Below, piece after piece: positions 16,019-25,800 of a DNA stretch of 47,175 nucleotides (positions are counted from its first letter, which is position 1; each line of letters opens with the position of its first letter). Both the position numbers and the translations under genes were made by a program. This DNA comes from Candidatus Choladousia intestinavium (GTDB lineage: Bacteria; Bacillota; Clostridia; Lachnospirales; Lachnospiraceae), in assembly GCA_018712785.1 (NCBI GenBank), contig DVGK01000105.1, positions 1 through 47,175 on the forward strand. The letters are read 5' to 3'. The notes beneath the pieces were generated by a model. The model ran no database searches and was not told the origin of the DNA. It was given only the letters and a program-made list of their open reading frames with translations.

Positions 16019-17019
16019 TGTTCTGTCACCTGGTTTTCTTCTGACTGAGACTTTTCAGCCTCCTGAAGCTGCTTTTCCATGTAGTACGTAATGTTGTTCA
16101 CCACATCATATACCGAGCCCTGCATGGTACAGCCGGCAGCATGGATGTGGCCGCCACCGCCGAAAAAGCTGGCAATGCTGCTTACATCCACCTTGTCCCT
16201 GGATCTTAAGCTGACCTTGTAAACCTGGGGATCCGTCTCATACATAAAGATCGCTGCCTCAGTTCCCGCGGTACTCATCAGGGTCTGCACAATCCCATCC
16301 AGGTCAGAAGGCCCTACCCCGTAGAAAACCATCTGCCTGCGGCGGACCACACTGAAAATAATCTTCCCGTCCAGGAGAAGGATGCTCTCCAGAAGAGCTC
16401 TTCCCAGAATCTGATTCTGATAGTATGTTTTATCATAATAGGTCAGATTGATAATCCGCGACCCGTCTATTCCCCGGCGCAGCAGATCCGCGGCAGTCTC
16501 CAGAGTCTCCGGAGCCGTATTGGAATGTCTGAAAACGCCTGTGTCGTGAACAATTCCCATATAAAGAGCCTCTGCCGCGAACCGGGTGATCTTCTCCCGG
16601 TCCAGAAGGGTATAAATCAGCTCGGATGTGGAGCTGGCTTCCGGAACAATATAATTGACGTCGCAGAAACCGTCGTTGCTGATATGATGATCCACACAGA
16701 TGGTCTTTCTGGCGCTGTTCTTATATTTTACCGCCTCGCCCAGACGCAGCTCATCGGCGCAGTCCAGACAGAAGAACAGGTCAGATTCCCGATCCTCCGT
16801 GAAGGAATGGCAGATTTCCGACGCATCCTTAAGGAGGTAATAGGATTCCGGTATCTCTTCCAGATAGACCTTCAGGTCCAGCTCCGGCCAGTTTTCTTTT
16901 AAATACAGATACAGTCCCATACAGGAGCCCACAGCATCCCCATCCGGACGGATATGTCCCGCAATGGTAACGGTCTTTACATTTTTCAGTTCTTCTGCAA
17001 GATCAGGCTTCAGATTCAT
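16015..17019 (-). CDS. nrnA: DHH-family bifunctional oligoribonuclease / pAp phosphatase (NrnA)
   Basis: Degrades nanoRNAs and 3'-phosphoadenosine 5'-phosphate. About 334 residues with DHH motifs IAGHIRPDGDAVGS, FCLDCADE, ICVDHHISNDGF and the DHHA1 end FFGGGGHIHAAGC. I chose the ATG at 17019 because GGGGG lies ~9 bases upstream; an ATG nine bases earlier is too close to that site. It overlaps the end of rbfA by 17 bases and its stop overlaps the truB start. This position between rbfA and truB is normal for Firmicutes. Confidence 0.92.
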   Translation of the reverse strand: MNLKPDLAEELKNVKTVTIAGHIRPDGDAVGSCMGLYLYLKENWPELDLKVYLEEIPESYYLLKDASEICHSFTEDRESDLFFCLDCADELRLGEAVKYKNSARKTICVDHHISNDGFCDVNYIVPEASSTSELIYTLLDREKITRFAAEALYMGIVHDTGVFRHSNTAPETLETAADLLRRGIDGSRIINLTYYDKTYYQNQILGRALLESILLLDGKIIFSVVRRRQMVFYGVGPSDLDGIVQTLMSTAGTEAAIFMYETDPQVYKVSLRSRDKVDVSSIASFFGGGGHIHAAGCTMQGSVYDVVNNITYYMEKQLQEAEKSQSEENQVTEQ

Positions 17020-17398
17020 TTTCTTCATCCCCCTTTTCCCTGTGGATGCCGGATACGACATCGTCAATAAGCTTCGACATATTCACGCCGTAAGCAATAG
17101 ACTGATCCAGAATAAACCGGATCTCCGGCGTGTTCCGCAGATTCACGGTGTGGGCAAGCTGTCTTCGGATGTATCCTTCGGCGCTCTTCAGTCCCGCCAG
17201 GGTATCCTGACACTCCTGGGCGCTTCCCAGGACAGAGATGTACGCCTTGCAGGATTTTAAATCCGGCGCCACCTCAACGGCCACCACGGAGGTCATAGGA
17301 GCAATCCTTGGATCTTTGATTTCAGTCTGAATAATTCTTGAGAGTTCCTTCTGAACCTCACCATTGATTCGAGTATTTTTTATGCTGTTTTTTCTCAT
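17003..17398 (-). CDS. rbfA: Ribosome-binding factor A
   Basis: 131 residues. A small KH-type protein needed for late 30S maturation. Shows RINGEVQKELSRIIQTEIKDPRI and LKSAEGYIRRQLAHTVNLRNTPEIRF, both typical. The ribosome binding site is poor: GAGGA touches the start codon, and a four-codon frame (Met-Ile-Glu-Glu, from 17409) ends in a TGA overlapping the rbfA ATG, which could deliver ribosomes by coupling. Confidence 0.95.
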   Translation of the reverse strand: MRKNSIKNTRINGEVQKELSRIIQTEIKDPRIAPMTSVVAVEVAPDLKSCKAYISVLGSAQECQDTLAGLKSAEGYIRRQLAHTVNLRNTPEIRFILDQSIAYGVNMSKLIDDVVSGIHREKGDEENESEA

Positions 17399-17420
17399 TC
17401 CTCAATCATTCCTTCCGGCC

Positions 17421-20378
17421 TTACCTTGGAACTTCAACCATGGTATAAGCCTCTACTGTGTCTTCCTCCTGCACATCGTTAAATTTCTCAAATACAAGTC
17501 CGCATTCGTATCCGGACTTCACCTCTTTTACATCATCCTTGAAGCGCTTCAGGGATGCGAGGGCGCCTTCGTAAATCTGTTTGCCCTCACGGAAGATACG
17601 GATGGAGCAGCCTCTCTGGAACACGCCGTCGGTTACGTAGCTTCCGGCAATGGTGCCTACTCCGGAAGCCTTAAAAAGCTGACGAACTTCCGCGTGTCCA
17701 ATGACCTTTTCTTCATATACCGGATCCAGCATTCCCTTCATAGCGGCCTCAACGTCCGCGATGGCGTCATAGATCACTCTGTACAGACGGATATCCACGC
17801 CTTCACGCTCCGCAGTGGCCTTTGCCACAGCGTCCGGCCTTACATTAAATCCGATGATAATGGCATTGGATGCCGATGCCAGAATCACATCTGACTCGTT
17901 GATGGCTCCTACGCCTCCATGGATAATCTTTACAATCACTTCTTCATTGGACAGCTTCAGCAGGCTTTGCTTCACTGCCTCCACAGAACCCTGAACGTCT
18001 GCTTTTACGATAATATCCAGCTCCTTCAGATTGCCGGCCTGAATCTGGGAGAACAGGTCATCCAGAGACATTCTGGATTTTGTCTCCTCCAGCATCCGCT
18101 CTCTTCCCTCGCTGATGAAGGTCTCTGCAAAGCTTCTGGCTTCCTTCTCTGAATCCATAGCCATGAAAATCTCTCCGGCGTTAGGAACATCGCTGAATCC
18201 CAGAATCTCCACCGGAGTAGAGGGACCTGCCTCTTTTACACGCCGGCCCTTATCATCCATCATGGCCCGGACTTTTCCGTAACAGGAACCGGCTGCCACC
18301 GGATCTCCTACATGCAGCGTTCCTTTCTGTACCAGAACCGTAGCCACCGGTCCTTTTCCCTTATCAAGCTCTGCCTCGATCACCAGTCCCCTTGCCATCC
18401 TGTTCGGATTCGCCTTCAGTTCGGAAACCTCGGCAGTCAGAAGGATCATTTCCAGCAGAGTGTCAATCCCCTCATGGGTATGAGCTGAAACAGGAACAAA
18501 AATTGTACTGCCGCCCCAGTCCTCCGGAATCAGCTCATATTCGGAGAGCTCCTGCTTTACTCTTTCTACATTGGCGCTGGGCTTATCTATTTTATTAATC
18601 GCTACAATAATCTCAATTCCGGCTGCCTTCGCGTGATTGATGGCTTCTACGGTCTGGGGCATAACCCCGTCGTCTGCCGCCACCACAAGAATCGCGATAT
18701 CTGTGGCATTAGCCCCCCGCATACGCATAGCGGTAAAAGCCTCGTGACCAGGCGTATCCAGAAATGTAATCTTCTGTCCGTCTATGGATACCACGTACGC
18801 GCCGATGTGTTGGGTGATGCCGCCGGCTTCCTTGTCAATCACGTGGGTATTCCGGATGGCATCCAGAAGAGAGGTTTTTCCGTGGTCAACGTGTCCCATT
18901 ACGCAGACAACCGGTGATCTGGGAATCAAAGTTTCCTCTGGATCCTCCGTATCCTTCAGAAGCTCTTCGAGCACATTTACCTTTACTTCCTTCTCACAGA
19001 TGCAGTTAAATTCCAGGGCGATCTCTTCCGCTTTATCAAAATCAATCTCCTGATTTACGGTAACCATGGTGCCCTGCAGGAAAAGCTTCTTTACAATGGC
19101 TGCCGGCTGCACTTTCATGGCATCCGCCAGCTCCTTAATGGTCAGCTTCTCCGGAATTACGATATTCTTAATGGTCTCTTCCGGCTTCTCCGCAGGCTTC
19201 TGAACCGACTGCTTCACATTCTTAGAAGCTTTCTGGGAATTTTTCTGGGGCTTCTGTCCCTGCCGGACATTCCGCTCCATTCTCTCCAGCTTCTCTCCTT
19301 TTTCCGTCCGGTTCCGGTCGCCTCTCTCGGTCCGTTTCCGGCTCTCCTTCTCCAGAGGCTTCGACTCAACCGGAGCTTTGGGGATGCTCATAGAACGGCC
19401 CTGACGGGAGCCCTGACCTCTGCCGCTTCCGCCTTCGCGGCTTCCCTGACCTCTGCCTCCCTGGCGTTCCTCAAATCTTCCGCCCTCCAAGCGGTTTCCT
19501 TGACGGGAGCCCTGATTTCTTCCGGAGCCTCCCTCGGAATAGCGGCCTCCCTGGCCTCTGCCTCCCTGACGGTCCTCAAATCTTCCGCTCTCCGGCCGGC
19601 CTCCCTGACGAGACCCCTGATTTCTCCCGGATCCGCTTTCCGAATAGCGTCCGCCCTGGCTTCTGCTGCCCTGACGCTCTTCCGGACGGTTCCCCTGGGT
19701 ACGGGCGGAGGAAGCCTCCGTTCCTTTCCCCTGGAGTCTGGAAGCATTCTGTCCGCTAATCGGCGCGGCTGGTTTTCCTGTATTCTGAAGATTACCGGCC
19801 GGCTGTACCTTAACCTCAGCCGCCTTTACGGGCGTATTTTCCGCCTTTGTCTCCTGAGACGCGGAAGCTCCCTGGGGATTCGGTGCCGGGCGCCGCATAG
19901 CTCCCTGGCCCGCCGAAGCCGCTCCTCCAGCCTGGGATTTCATGCCGCTTCCCCCCTGAGATGTCCTTGTTCCTCCTGGACGGGGTCCCGCGTTCTTTGC
20001 CCCCTGGGGTCTGGGCCGTGATCCAGGCTTTACCATCCCTGTTTTACTGTTCTGAGGACGAAATACCTGAATAATATTTTTCTTTTTCGGATGGGCAGGT
20101 GCCTCCTGCTTTCCTGCATCCGTGGAAGGGCCTTTAGCGGCGGAATCTTCTGCGGCCCTTTTTGCAGCATCTGCTTCTGTATTCTTCTGCATATTCTCAT
20201 CCTCCTTAATCTCAGTGGTTTTTCCGGCCAGCTGTTTCCTGACCATTTCTGCGTCTTTTGCTCCCACATTACTCATATGACTCTTTACCTCAACTCCGTT
20301 TTTCTTCAAAACGGACATAACCTCCTTATTTTCTCTTCCAAGCTCCTTCGCCAACTCATGTACCCGAATGTTCGTCAC
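17421..20378 (-). CDS. infB: Translation initiation factor IF-2
   Basis: GTPase that brings initiator tRNA to the 30S subunit. About 985 residues, long for the family because of a ~390-residue disordered Gly/Arg/Gln-rich linker. The N-terminal IF2_N domain reads [24 protein letters not shown]; a second IF2_N follows at [20 protein letters not shown]. The G domain has GHVDHGKT near residue 495, DTPGHEAF and NKIDKP. I chose GTG at 20378 because GGAGG lies eight bases upstream; the GTG at 20384 is only two bases from that site. It overlaps ylxQ by 23 bases. The linker contains a 105-bp tandem duplication. Confidence 0.97.
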   Translation of the reverse strand: MTNIRVHELAKELGRENKEVMSVLKKNGVEVKSHMSNVGAKDAEMVRKQLAGKTTEIKEDENMQKNTEADAAKRAAEDSAAKGPSTDAGKQEAPAHPKKKNIIQVFRPQNSKTGMVKPGSRPRPQGAKNAGPRPGGTRTSQGGSGMKSQAGGAASAGQGAMRRPAPNPQGASASQETKAENTPVKAAEVKVQPAGNLQNTGKPAAPISGQNASRLQGKGTEASSARTQGNRPEERQGSRSQGGRYSESGSGRNQGSRQGGRPESGRFEDRQGGRGQGGRYSEGGSGRNQGSRQGNRLEGGRFEERQGGRGQGSREGGSGRGQGSRQGRSMSIPKAPVESKPLEKESRKRTERGDRNRTEKGEKLERMERNVRQGQKPQKNSQKASKNVKQSVQKPAEKPEETIKNIVIPEKLTIKELADAMKVQPAAIVKKLFLQGTMVTVNQEIDFDKAEEIALEFNCICEKEVKVNVLEELLKDTEDPEETLIPRSPVVCVMGHVDHGKTSLLDAIRNTHVIDKEAGGITQHIGAYVVSIDGQKITFLDTPGHEAFTAMRMRGANATDIAILVVAADDGVMPQTVEAINHAKAAGIEIIVAINKIDKPSANVERVKQELSEYELIPEDWGGSTIFVPVSAHTHEGIDTLLEMILLTAEVSELKANPNRMARGLVIEAELDKGKGPVATVLVQKGTLHVGDPVAAGSCYGKVRAMMDDKGRRVKEAGPSTPVEILGFSDVPNAGEIFMAMDSEKEARSFAETFISEGRERMLEETKSRMSLDDLFSQIQAGNLKELDIIVKADVQGSVEAVKQSLLKLSNEEVIVKIIHGGVGAINESDVILASASNAIIIGFNVRPDAVAKATAEREGVDIRLYRVIYDAIADVEAAMKGMLDPVYEEKVIGHAEVRQLFKASGVGTIAGSYVTDGVFQRGCSIRIFREGKQIYEGALASLKRFKDDVKEVKSGYECGLVFEKFNDVQEEDTVEAYTMVEVPR
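19446..19655 (-). repeat. 105-bp tandem duplication in the infB linker
   Basis: Two adjacent 35-residue units, each running from GGRYSE to RQGGRGQ, differ at only a few positions (for example PESGRFED against LEGGRFEE). A partial third unit follows ([13 protein letters not shown]). The reading frame is kept. Confidence 0.85.
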
Positions 20379-20703
20379 TCTCACAACCTCCGTTCCGGCA
20401 AGCTTTTAACTTTTTTTCTATTGATAAAGCCAATCCCTGGTCCAGCACGGCTGCGCAGGCCCGATATTCGCATCCTATGGCAGCTCCCAGCTCCTCCTTC
20501 GTACCGTAAGTGTAAGCGGGAACTTCATAAAAAGCACACATATTCAGGAACTTTTTTTTCGTATTATCCGAAGCCTCTGCGGAAAGAACCACCAGGCAGG
20601 CCCTTCCGGACTTTACTGCCTGCTCCGTCTGAAATTCGCCGGAAACGATCTTCCCTGCCTTTTTGGCAATTCCCATAAGGGATAACACGTTATCTCTTTT
20701 CAA
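20356..20703 (-). CDS. ylxQ: L7Ae-family ribosomal/RNA-binding protein (YlxQ)
   Basis: 115 residues. The L7Ae-type kink-turn RNA-binding fold is suggested by [25 protein letters not shown] and [19 protein letters not shown]. The start appears to be TTG at 20703, inside the end of ylxR, with GGAG ten bases upstream. It overlaps infB at its 3' end. The position between ylxR and infB is the standard one in Firmicutes. The exact RNA target is uncertain. Confidence 0.88.
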   Translation of the reverse strand: MKRDNVLSLMGIAKKAGKIVSGEFQTEQAVKSGRACLVVLSAEASDNTKKKFLNMCAFYEVPAYTYGTKEELGAAIGCEYRACAAVLDQGLALSIEKKLKACRNGGCESDEHSGT

Positions 20704-20968
20704 TAGATTCTATCTCCTTCTTGAGGCTTTCATACGTCTCCTCCGGTATCTTAATCTTCAGGGAGCGCTCCAGGCCCTTATTTTTCACCGCCTTTTCAAA
20801 GCATTCCCTGGAACGGCACACATAGGCGCCTCTCCCATTCTTTTTGCCGGAGATATCCAGCAGAATCTCTCCCTCTGCCGTCCGCAGAATCCTCAGCATC
20901 TCTTTTTTTGTTTTCATTTCCTGGCACCCCGTACATTTTCGAAGGGGGACATGTCTGCTCTGTGCCAT
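20690..20968 (-). CDS. ylxR: YlxR / RnpM family RNA-binding protein (DUF448)
   Basis: 92 residues with the family pattern RKCTGCQEMKTKKEMLRILR and GRGAYVCRSRECFEKA. In B. subtilis this protein (RnpM) binds and modulates RNase P; the same role is inferred here. It starts two bases after the nusA stop and overlaps ylxQ by 14 bases. Confidence 0.92.
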   Translation of the reverse strand: MAQSRHVPLRKCTGCQEMKTKKEMLRILRTAEGEILLDISGKKNGRGAYVCRSRECFEKAVKNKGLERSLKIKIPEETYESLKKEIESIEKR

Positions 20969-20970
20969 CT

Positions 20971-22230
20971 TTATTCCAGATCTCCTTCATCCCGGTTTTC
21001 GTCCGCTCCCTCATCCTCTTCGTAGGGAAGCTTCTCTCCGGGTTGCTCCTCCTGATACTCTTCCGAAGCTTCCGGGTATTCTTCATCATATTCCTGAGAA
21101 TCCTCCGAATATTCCTCTTCGTAGTATTCATCCTCATCATAATATTCATCATCGTAATAATCTTCTTCGTATTCCAGAAGATCACCGGACTCTCTGGCCT
21201 GGGTCTCGCTCTTTATGTCAATCTTAAATCCGGTCAGTCTGGCGGCGAGACGGGCGTTCTGTCCTTCCTTGCCTATAGCAAGAGACAGCTGATAATCCGG
21301 TACCACCACCTTGGCTGTCTTCTCATCTCCATCGGCAATTACGGAAATCACCTTGGCGGGGCTTAGCGCATTCTCAATCAGGAGAGCCGGATTGTCATTC
21401 CAGTTAATAATATCAATCTTCTCCCCATGCAGTTCTTCCACCACAGCGTTTACTCTGGCTCCGTTTAATCCCACGCAGGCGCCCACCGGATCCACATCGG
21501 GATTGTTGGACCAGACGGCAATCTTGGTTCTGCTGCCGGCCTCTCTGGCGATACTGCGGATCTCCACGGTTCCGTCCTTCACCTCGGTCACTTCAGACTC
21601 AAACAGCCTTTTTACCAGCTCCGGATGCGTTCTGGAAACAAGGATCTTCGGCCCTTTAGGCATATCCTTGACTTCCAGCACATAAACCTTGATTCTCTCT
21701 GTCGGCCGGTAAACCTCTCCCTTTATCATCTCATCCGCAGTAAGAAGGGCGTCCACCTTGCCGAGATTGATGCTTACGTTTCTTCCTACATACCTCTGCA
21801 CAATACCAGTAACAATATCCCGCTCCTTCTGATAGTATTCGTTGTAGAGAACCTTGCGCTCCTCTTCACGGATCTTCTGAAGGATTACGTTTTTGGCGTT
21901 CTGGGTAGCGATGCGGCCAAACTCTTTTGATTTTATATCTACCCGTACAATATCTCCCAGCTCATATCTGGAATCCTTCAGCTTGGCATTGGTCAGACTG
22001 ATCTGCGCCAGCTCATCCTCCACGTGATCTACAACGGTCTTCTCCGCATAGACTTCAAAATCGCAGGTCTGAGGATCAATGTTTACCACAACATTGTTGG
22101 CTTCCGTCTTTCCGTAATGGTTTTTGCATGCCTGCAGCAATGACTGCTTAATCGCGTCCAGCAGGGTATCCTTGCTGATATTCTTTTCCTTCTCAAGAAT
22201 TGTCAATGCCTCAAACAATTCGTTATTCAT
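20971..22230 (-). CDS. nusA: Transcription termination/antitermination factor NusA
   Basis: About 419 residues. The N-terminal RNA polymerase-binding domain ([21 protein letters not shown]) is followed by an S1 domain ([24 protein letters not shown]) and two KH domains ([40 protein letters not shown]). The last ~60 residues are an unusual Glu/Asp/Tyr-rich acidic tail. The start at 22230 is set by GAGGAGG upstream; the longer frame is not supported. It is the second gene of the operon after rimP. Confidence 0.97.
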   Translation of the reverse strand: MNNELFEALTILEKEKNISKDTLLDAIKQSLLQACKNHYGKTEANNVVVNIDPQTCDFEVYAEKTVVDHVEDELAQISLTNAKLKDSRYELGDIVRVDIKSKEFGRIATQNAKNVILQKIREEERKVLYNEYYQKERDIVTGIVQRYVGRNVSINLGKVDALLTADEMIKGEVYRPTERIKVYVLEVKDMPKGPKILVSRTHPELVKRLFESEVTEVKDGTVEIRSIAREAGSRTKIAVWSNNPDVDPVGACVGLNGARVNAVVEELHGEKIDIINWNDNPALLIENALSPAKVISVIADGDEKTAKVVVPDYQLSLAIGKEGQNARLAARLTGFKIDIKSETQARESGDLLEYEEDYYDDEYYDEDEYYEEEYSEDSQEYDEEYPEASEEYQEEQPGEKLPYEEDEGADENRDEGDLE

Positions 22231-22246
22231 TTTTATATCCTCCTCG

Positions 22247-22714
22247 TTAGAAATCAAGGGCAAGTCTCACCAGAGCCACATCCCCCCGGTCGAATTCCAT
22301 TGATTCATGATTCTCTGTTTCTATGGTAATGCTTTTTTTATCGTAAGCTTTCAAGAGGCCTGTAAATTCTTTCTGGTGCTGAACCGGACGATACGTGCGG
22401 ATCTCAATCTCCATTCCGAGACTCCGTTCAAAATCCTTATCCTTCTTCAGAGGGCGTCCAAGCCCCGGCGAACTGACTTCCAGAATATACGAATCCTCAA
22501 TGTAGTCCTTTTCATCCAGAAGATCGCTGAGCTGTCTGCTTACCAGCTCGCAGTCATCTACTGTAATTCCTCCCGGTTTGTCAATGTAGGCTCTCAGATA
22601 CCAGTTTCCGCCTTCCTTCACATATTCTACATCCACTAGCTCAAACTTATGTCCTTCTACGATAGGAAGAAGCAGTTCTTCCGTCTTCTGTTCATAGAGC
22701 TCCTTTTTGCTCAT
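22247..22714 (-). CDS. rimP: Ribosome maturation factor RimP
   Basis: 155 residues. Supports 30S assembly. Shows VDVEYVKEGGNWYLRAYIDKPGGITVDDCE and LEVSSPGLGRPLKKDKDF, both typical. AGGAGG six bases before the ATG at 22714 sets the start. It is the first gene of the large operon; a strong hairpin sits just upstream in its leader. Confidence 0.96.
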   Translation of the reverse strand: MSKKELYEQKTEELLLPIVEGHKFELVDVEYVKEGGNWYLRAYIDKPGGITVDDCELVSRQLSDLLDEKDYIEDSYILEVSSPGLGRPLKKDKDFERSLGMEIEIRTYRPVQHQKEFTGLLKAYDKKSITIETENHESMEFDRGDVALVRLALDF

Positions 22715-22740
22715 GCACCATCCTCCTGTACGCCACAAAG

Positions 22741-22765
22741 AAGAGTGGGCGTTTCGCCCACTCTT
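22741..22765 (-). promoter_or_regulatory. Strong hairpin in the rimP leader (attenuator or upstream terminator)
   Basis: Perfect 10-bp stem AAGAGTGGGC/GCCCACTCTT with a five-base loop, 27 bases before the rimP start. On the minus strand it is followed by CTTTGTGG, a poor T-tract. It may end the upstream activase transcript or attenuate the rimP-nusA operon. Confidence 0.6.
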
Positions 22766-22877
22766 AAACTAGTAACAATCTTTAACTATTCCCCATCATA
22801 TCACCAATTCCCGGCAAATGCAAGTAAATTTTAAGTGAACTGCCTTTTTAATAAGAAGAACTGGTCTCTGATGCGGC

Positions 22878-25800
22878 TTAAGCGGACACTGCGTCCGCAA
22901 CCTGCGTCTTTACCTTAGCCGTGCCGGAATTTCTCGCTGCCGCATCCTGGGCTTCCTGCTTCTGCGCCGCCTTGGCATTCATAATCAGCATCTGCAGGCG
23001 ATTTTCTATATTAGCGAAGCTTACGTCCGGATCGTAATCCAGGGGGAGAATCTGCGCGTCCGGATACATTTCCTTCAGCTTTTTGGCAATTCCTCTTCCT
23101 ACGATATGATTCGGGAGACAGCCGAAGGGCTGAAGAATGACAAAAGCCCTGCATCCCTCTTTGGCATGATGGATAATCTCTGCCGGTATAAGCACCCCCT
23201 CACCCGTGTCGAAGGTATGGGGTATAATGGAATCGCTTGCCTTTACCAGCTCCGGAAGCCGGCAGGCCGGCGTATACAGGGGATGCTCTCTCGCGATCCG
23301 ATCCGCGGCGGTATGAGCCATATCAAAAATCTCATTTGCCAGGCGCTGCCAGAGCTTTTCTTTTACAGGTCTGTTTAACCGATATTCCCGGATCTGAGAA
23401 TCCTTGGTAAAGTATGTCTTCTGGATTACATCCGTCATATGAGCTTCAATGATCTCAAATCCGTTTTTCTCCAGATAAGCCTCAATATCCCGATTGGCTC
23501 CCGGATGGAAATTCAGAAGATACTCTCCCACAATCAAAACCTCCGGTTTTCTTCGACTTCTGTCGTAGGGAACCGTCTTCATAATCTCAATCCCGCGTCT
23601 GAATCCTCTTTTGGCCCCGGAAATGCCTCCCTTCTCCAGTCCCTCTACCAAAGCGTCCATAGCCGCCTCAAAAGCCTGATCCGCGCTTCCTTTCCGCGTC
23701 TCATAGGGACGCATTTTCCGAAGAAGGGATTCCAGTACGTCAATCATGGGAAGAGCGAAAGCGATCCTGGCAGAGGTCAGAAGATTCATCTTAAATCCCG
23801 GATGGAGATTGTGATAATCCTGGTCGTCATTGGTGAGGATCGGCACCTGGCTGTACCCGGCGTCATCCAGAGCCTTCCGCAGAAGCTTGCTGTAGTGGGT
23901 CAGGCGGCAGTCTCCCACATATTTTGCCATGGCGATGGCCACCTGATCCGGCTGGTACTTTCCGCTCTTCAAAGCCGCCAGAGCCTCGCCGATGACGATC
24001 TGGGCCGGGAAGCAGATATCGTTATGTACATATTTCTTCCCGTAGTAGATCGCCTCTTCTCTTCCGATCTCCAGAGGTATGGTCTTAAGTCCCTGCCCAG
24101 CCATGGCAGCGGCCATAATGCGGCTGAAGGCGTGGGAGGTATTGGGAACCAGCACGATTTCCTCTTTTTTGGAAGCAGCGCTGAATTTTACCGGATAGGG
24201 ATCCGGCAGGGCGTTTATTTCCAGCTCTTTTTTCTCCTCCCTGCGCAGACGCAGCGTTTCCAGGAAGGAACGTACCCGGATCCGCAGCGGTCCCTGAATG
24301 TCGCTTTCATCCACCTTCAGGACCAGCGGCGTTTTCCCTGAGATCTCTTTCATCAGCCGGATGATCTCATCGGAAAGGTAGGCATCGTGGCCGCATCCGA
24401 AGCTTACGATCTGAACGTACTCCAGATTCTCGCTCTCTGCTGCCTGAATGGCTCCCGTAAGCATTCTCGCGTGGTAATTATTTACAATATCCAGGGTGCT
24501 TCTGCTTAAATCCACCTTGTCGCCCCCGGGAAGAGAGTCTACCGTCAGCACAGGAATCCCCATGGCGGTGAACATCTCAGGAAGATGATGGTTTACGAGG
24601 CTGTCATTCTGATAAGGCCTGGATGCCAGCACCACGGCGAATTTGTCAGTCCCCTTCATCTCATCCAGCACCTTCTGTCCTTCCTGCTGCAGAGCGCTCC
24701 TGAAGGAAGCAAAGGCTCTGTCCGCGAACCGGATGGCCTCCATGGTATCCTCTCTGGAAATCTGCCAGTTTTCTTCCATGTATTCCATCAGCTGACGGTT
24801 CCGGTCTTTTTCCGTATACCAGTAAAACAGCGGAGAATCGAAGGGGATTCCCCATCTCTTCTCAGGCGGGTCAGAGTTGCGCACGACTATGGGATATCCT
24901 TTTACCACAGCGCACATGGACTCGCTGGTGGATTCTGTGTTTTCCGAATGTACAGTGGCTACGGAGGGCATAAAGATCCGGTCAACCTTATATTTTGCCA
25001 GATTTCTCAAATGCCCGTGAACCAGCTTCGCGGGAAAACACACAGTATCGGAGGTTACCGCGTAAAGCCCGCTCTCATACATCTGCCTGGTACTGGGATC
25101 CGAAAGCTTTACTTTAAACCCAAGGCTTCTGAAGAATGTCGTCCAGAAGGGCGCCGTCTCCCAGAAGGATAAAACGCAGGGAATTCCGATGACGCAGTCC
25201 CGCTTTGGTACATTTTCCCGGGCGGGATATTCCTGAAACAGAAGTTTCTCCCGCAGCTTAAAAAGGTTCGGCGTGGCGGAAGCCTTCCGCAGCTTTTCCT
25301 GGGCCTGCCGGCGGACTTCCTGATCCTTCGGGTCTCCCAGTACCTCGCCTCTCTCGCACCGGTTGTTGGTAACCCAGGAATTCCCGTTGGGGAACTGAAT
25401 CACCGTCCGCTTACAGTGATTCGTACAGAAGGGGCAGGGTGCATTCACTTCCTGGGTCCACGTAAAGTCATCCAGGGCATCCAGTCCGATAAAGGTCTTT
25501 TTAAATTCTTCTCCTCTGGCAGCAGCCTTCTCCCTTTCTTCCTTTGTGAGAAGGGCCACACCGATGGCTCCCATAATTCCCGGATAGGGCGGACGGAGAA
25601 CTTCTCTGCCAAGGTACTGTTCCATAGCCCGAAGAACCGCGTCGTTCTGGAAGGTTCCGCCCTGAACCACGATTCTCTCTCCCAGAGAGTCGGCGTTGGA
25701 GATCCGGATAACTTTTGTAAATACATTTTCTATAATCGAACGGCAGAGTCCCGCCATAATATCTTCCTGATGCTTGCCGCTTCTCTGAGCCGTAACAATA

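Noticed and set aside
17395-17409. Four-codon leader peptide before rbfA
   Set aside because: It overlaps the rbfA start neatly, but its own ribosome binding site is weak and such short frames arise by chance; noted only as possible coupling.
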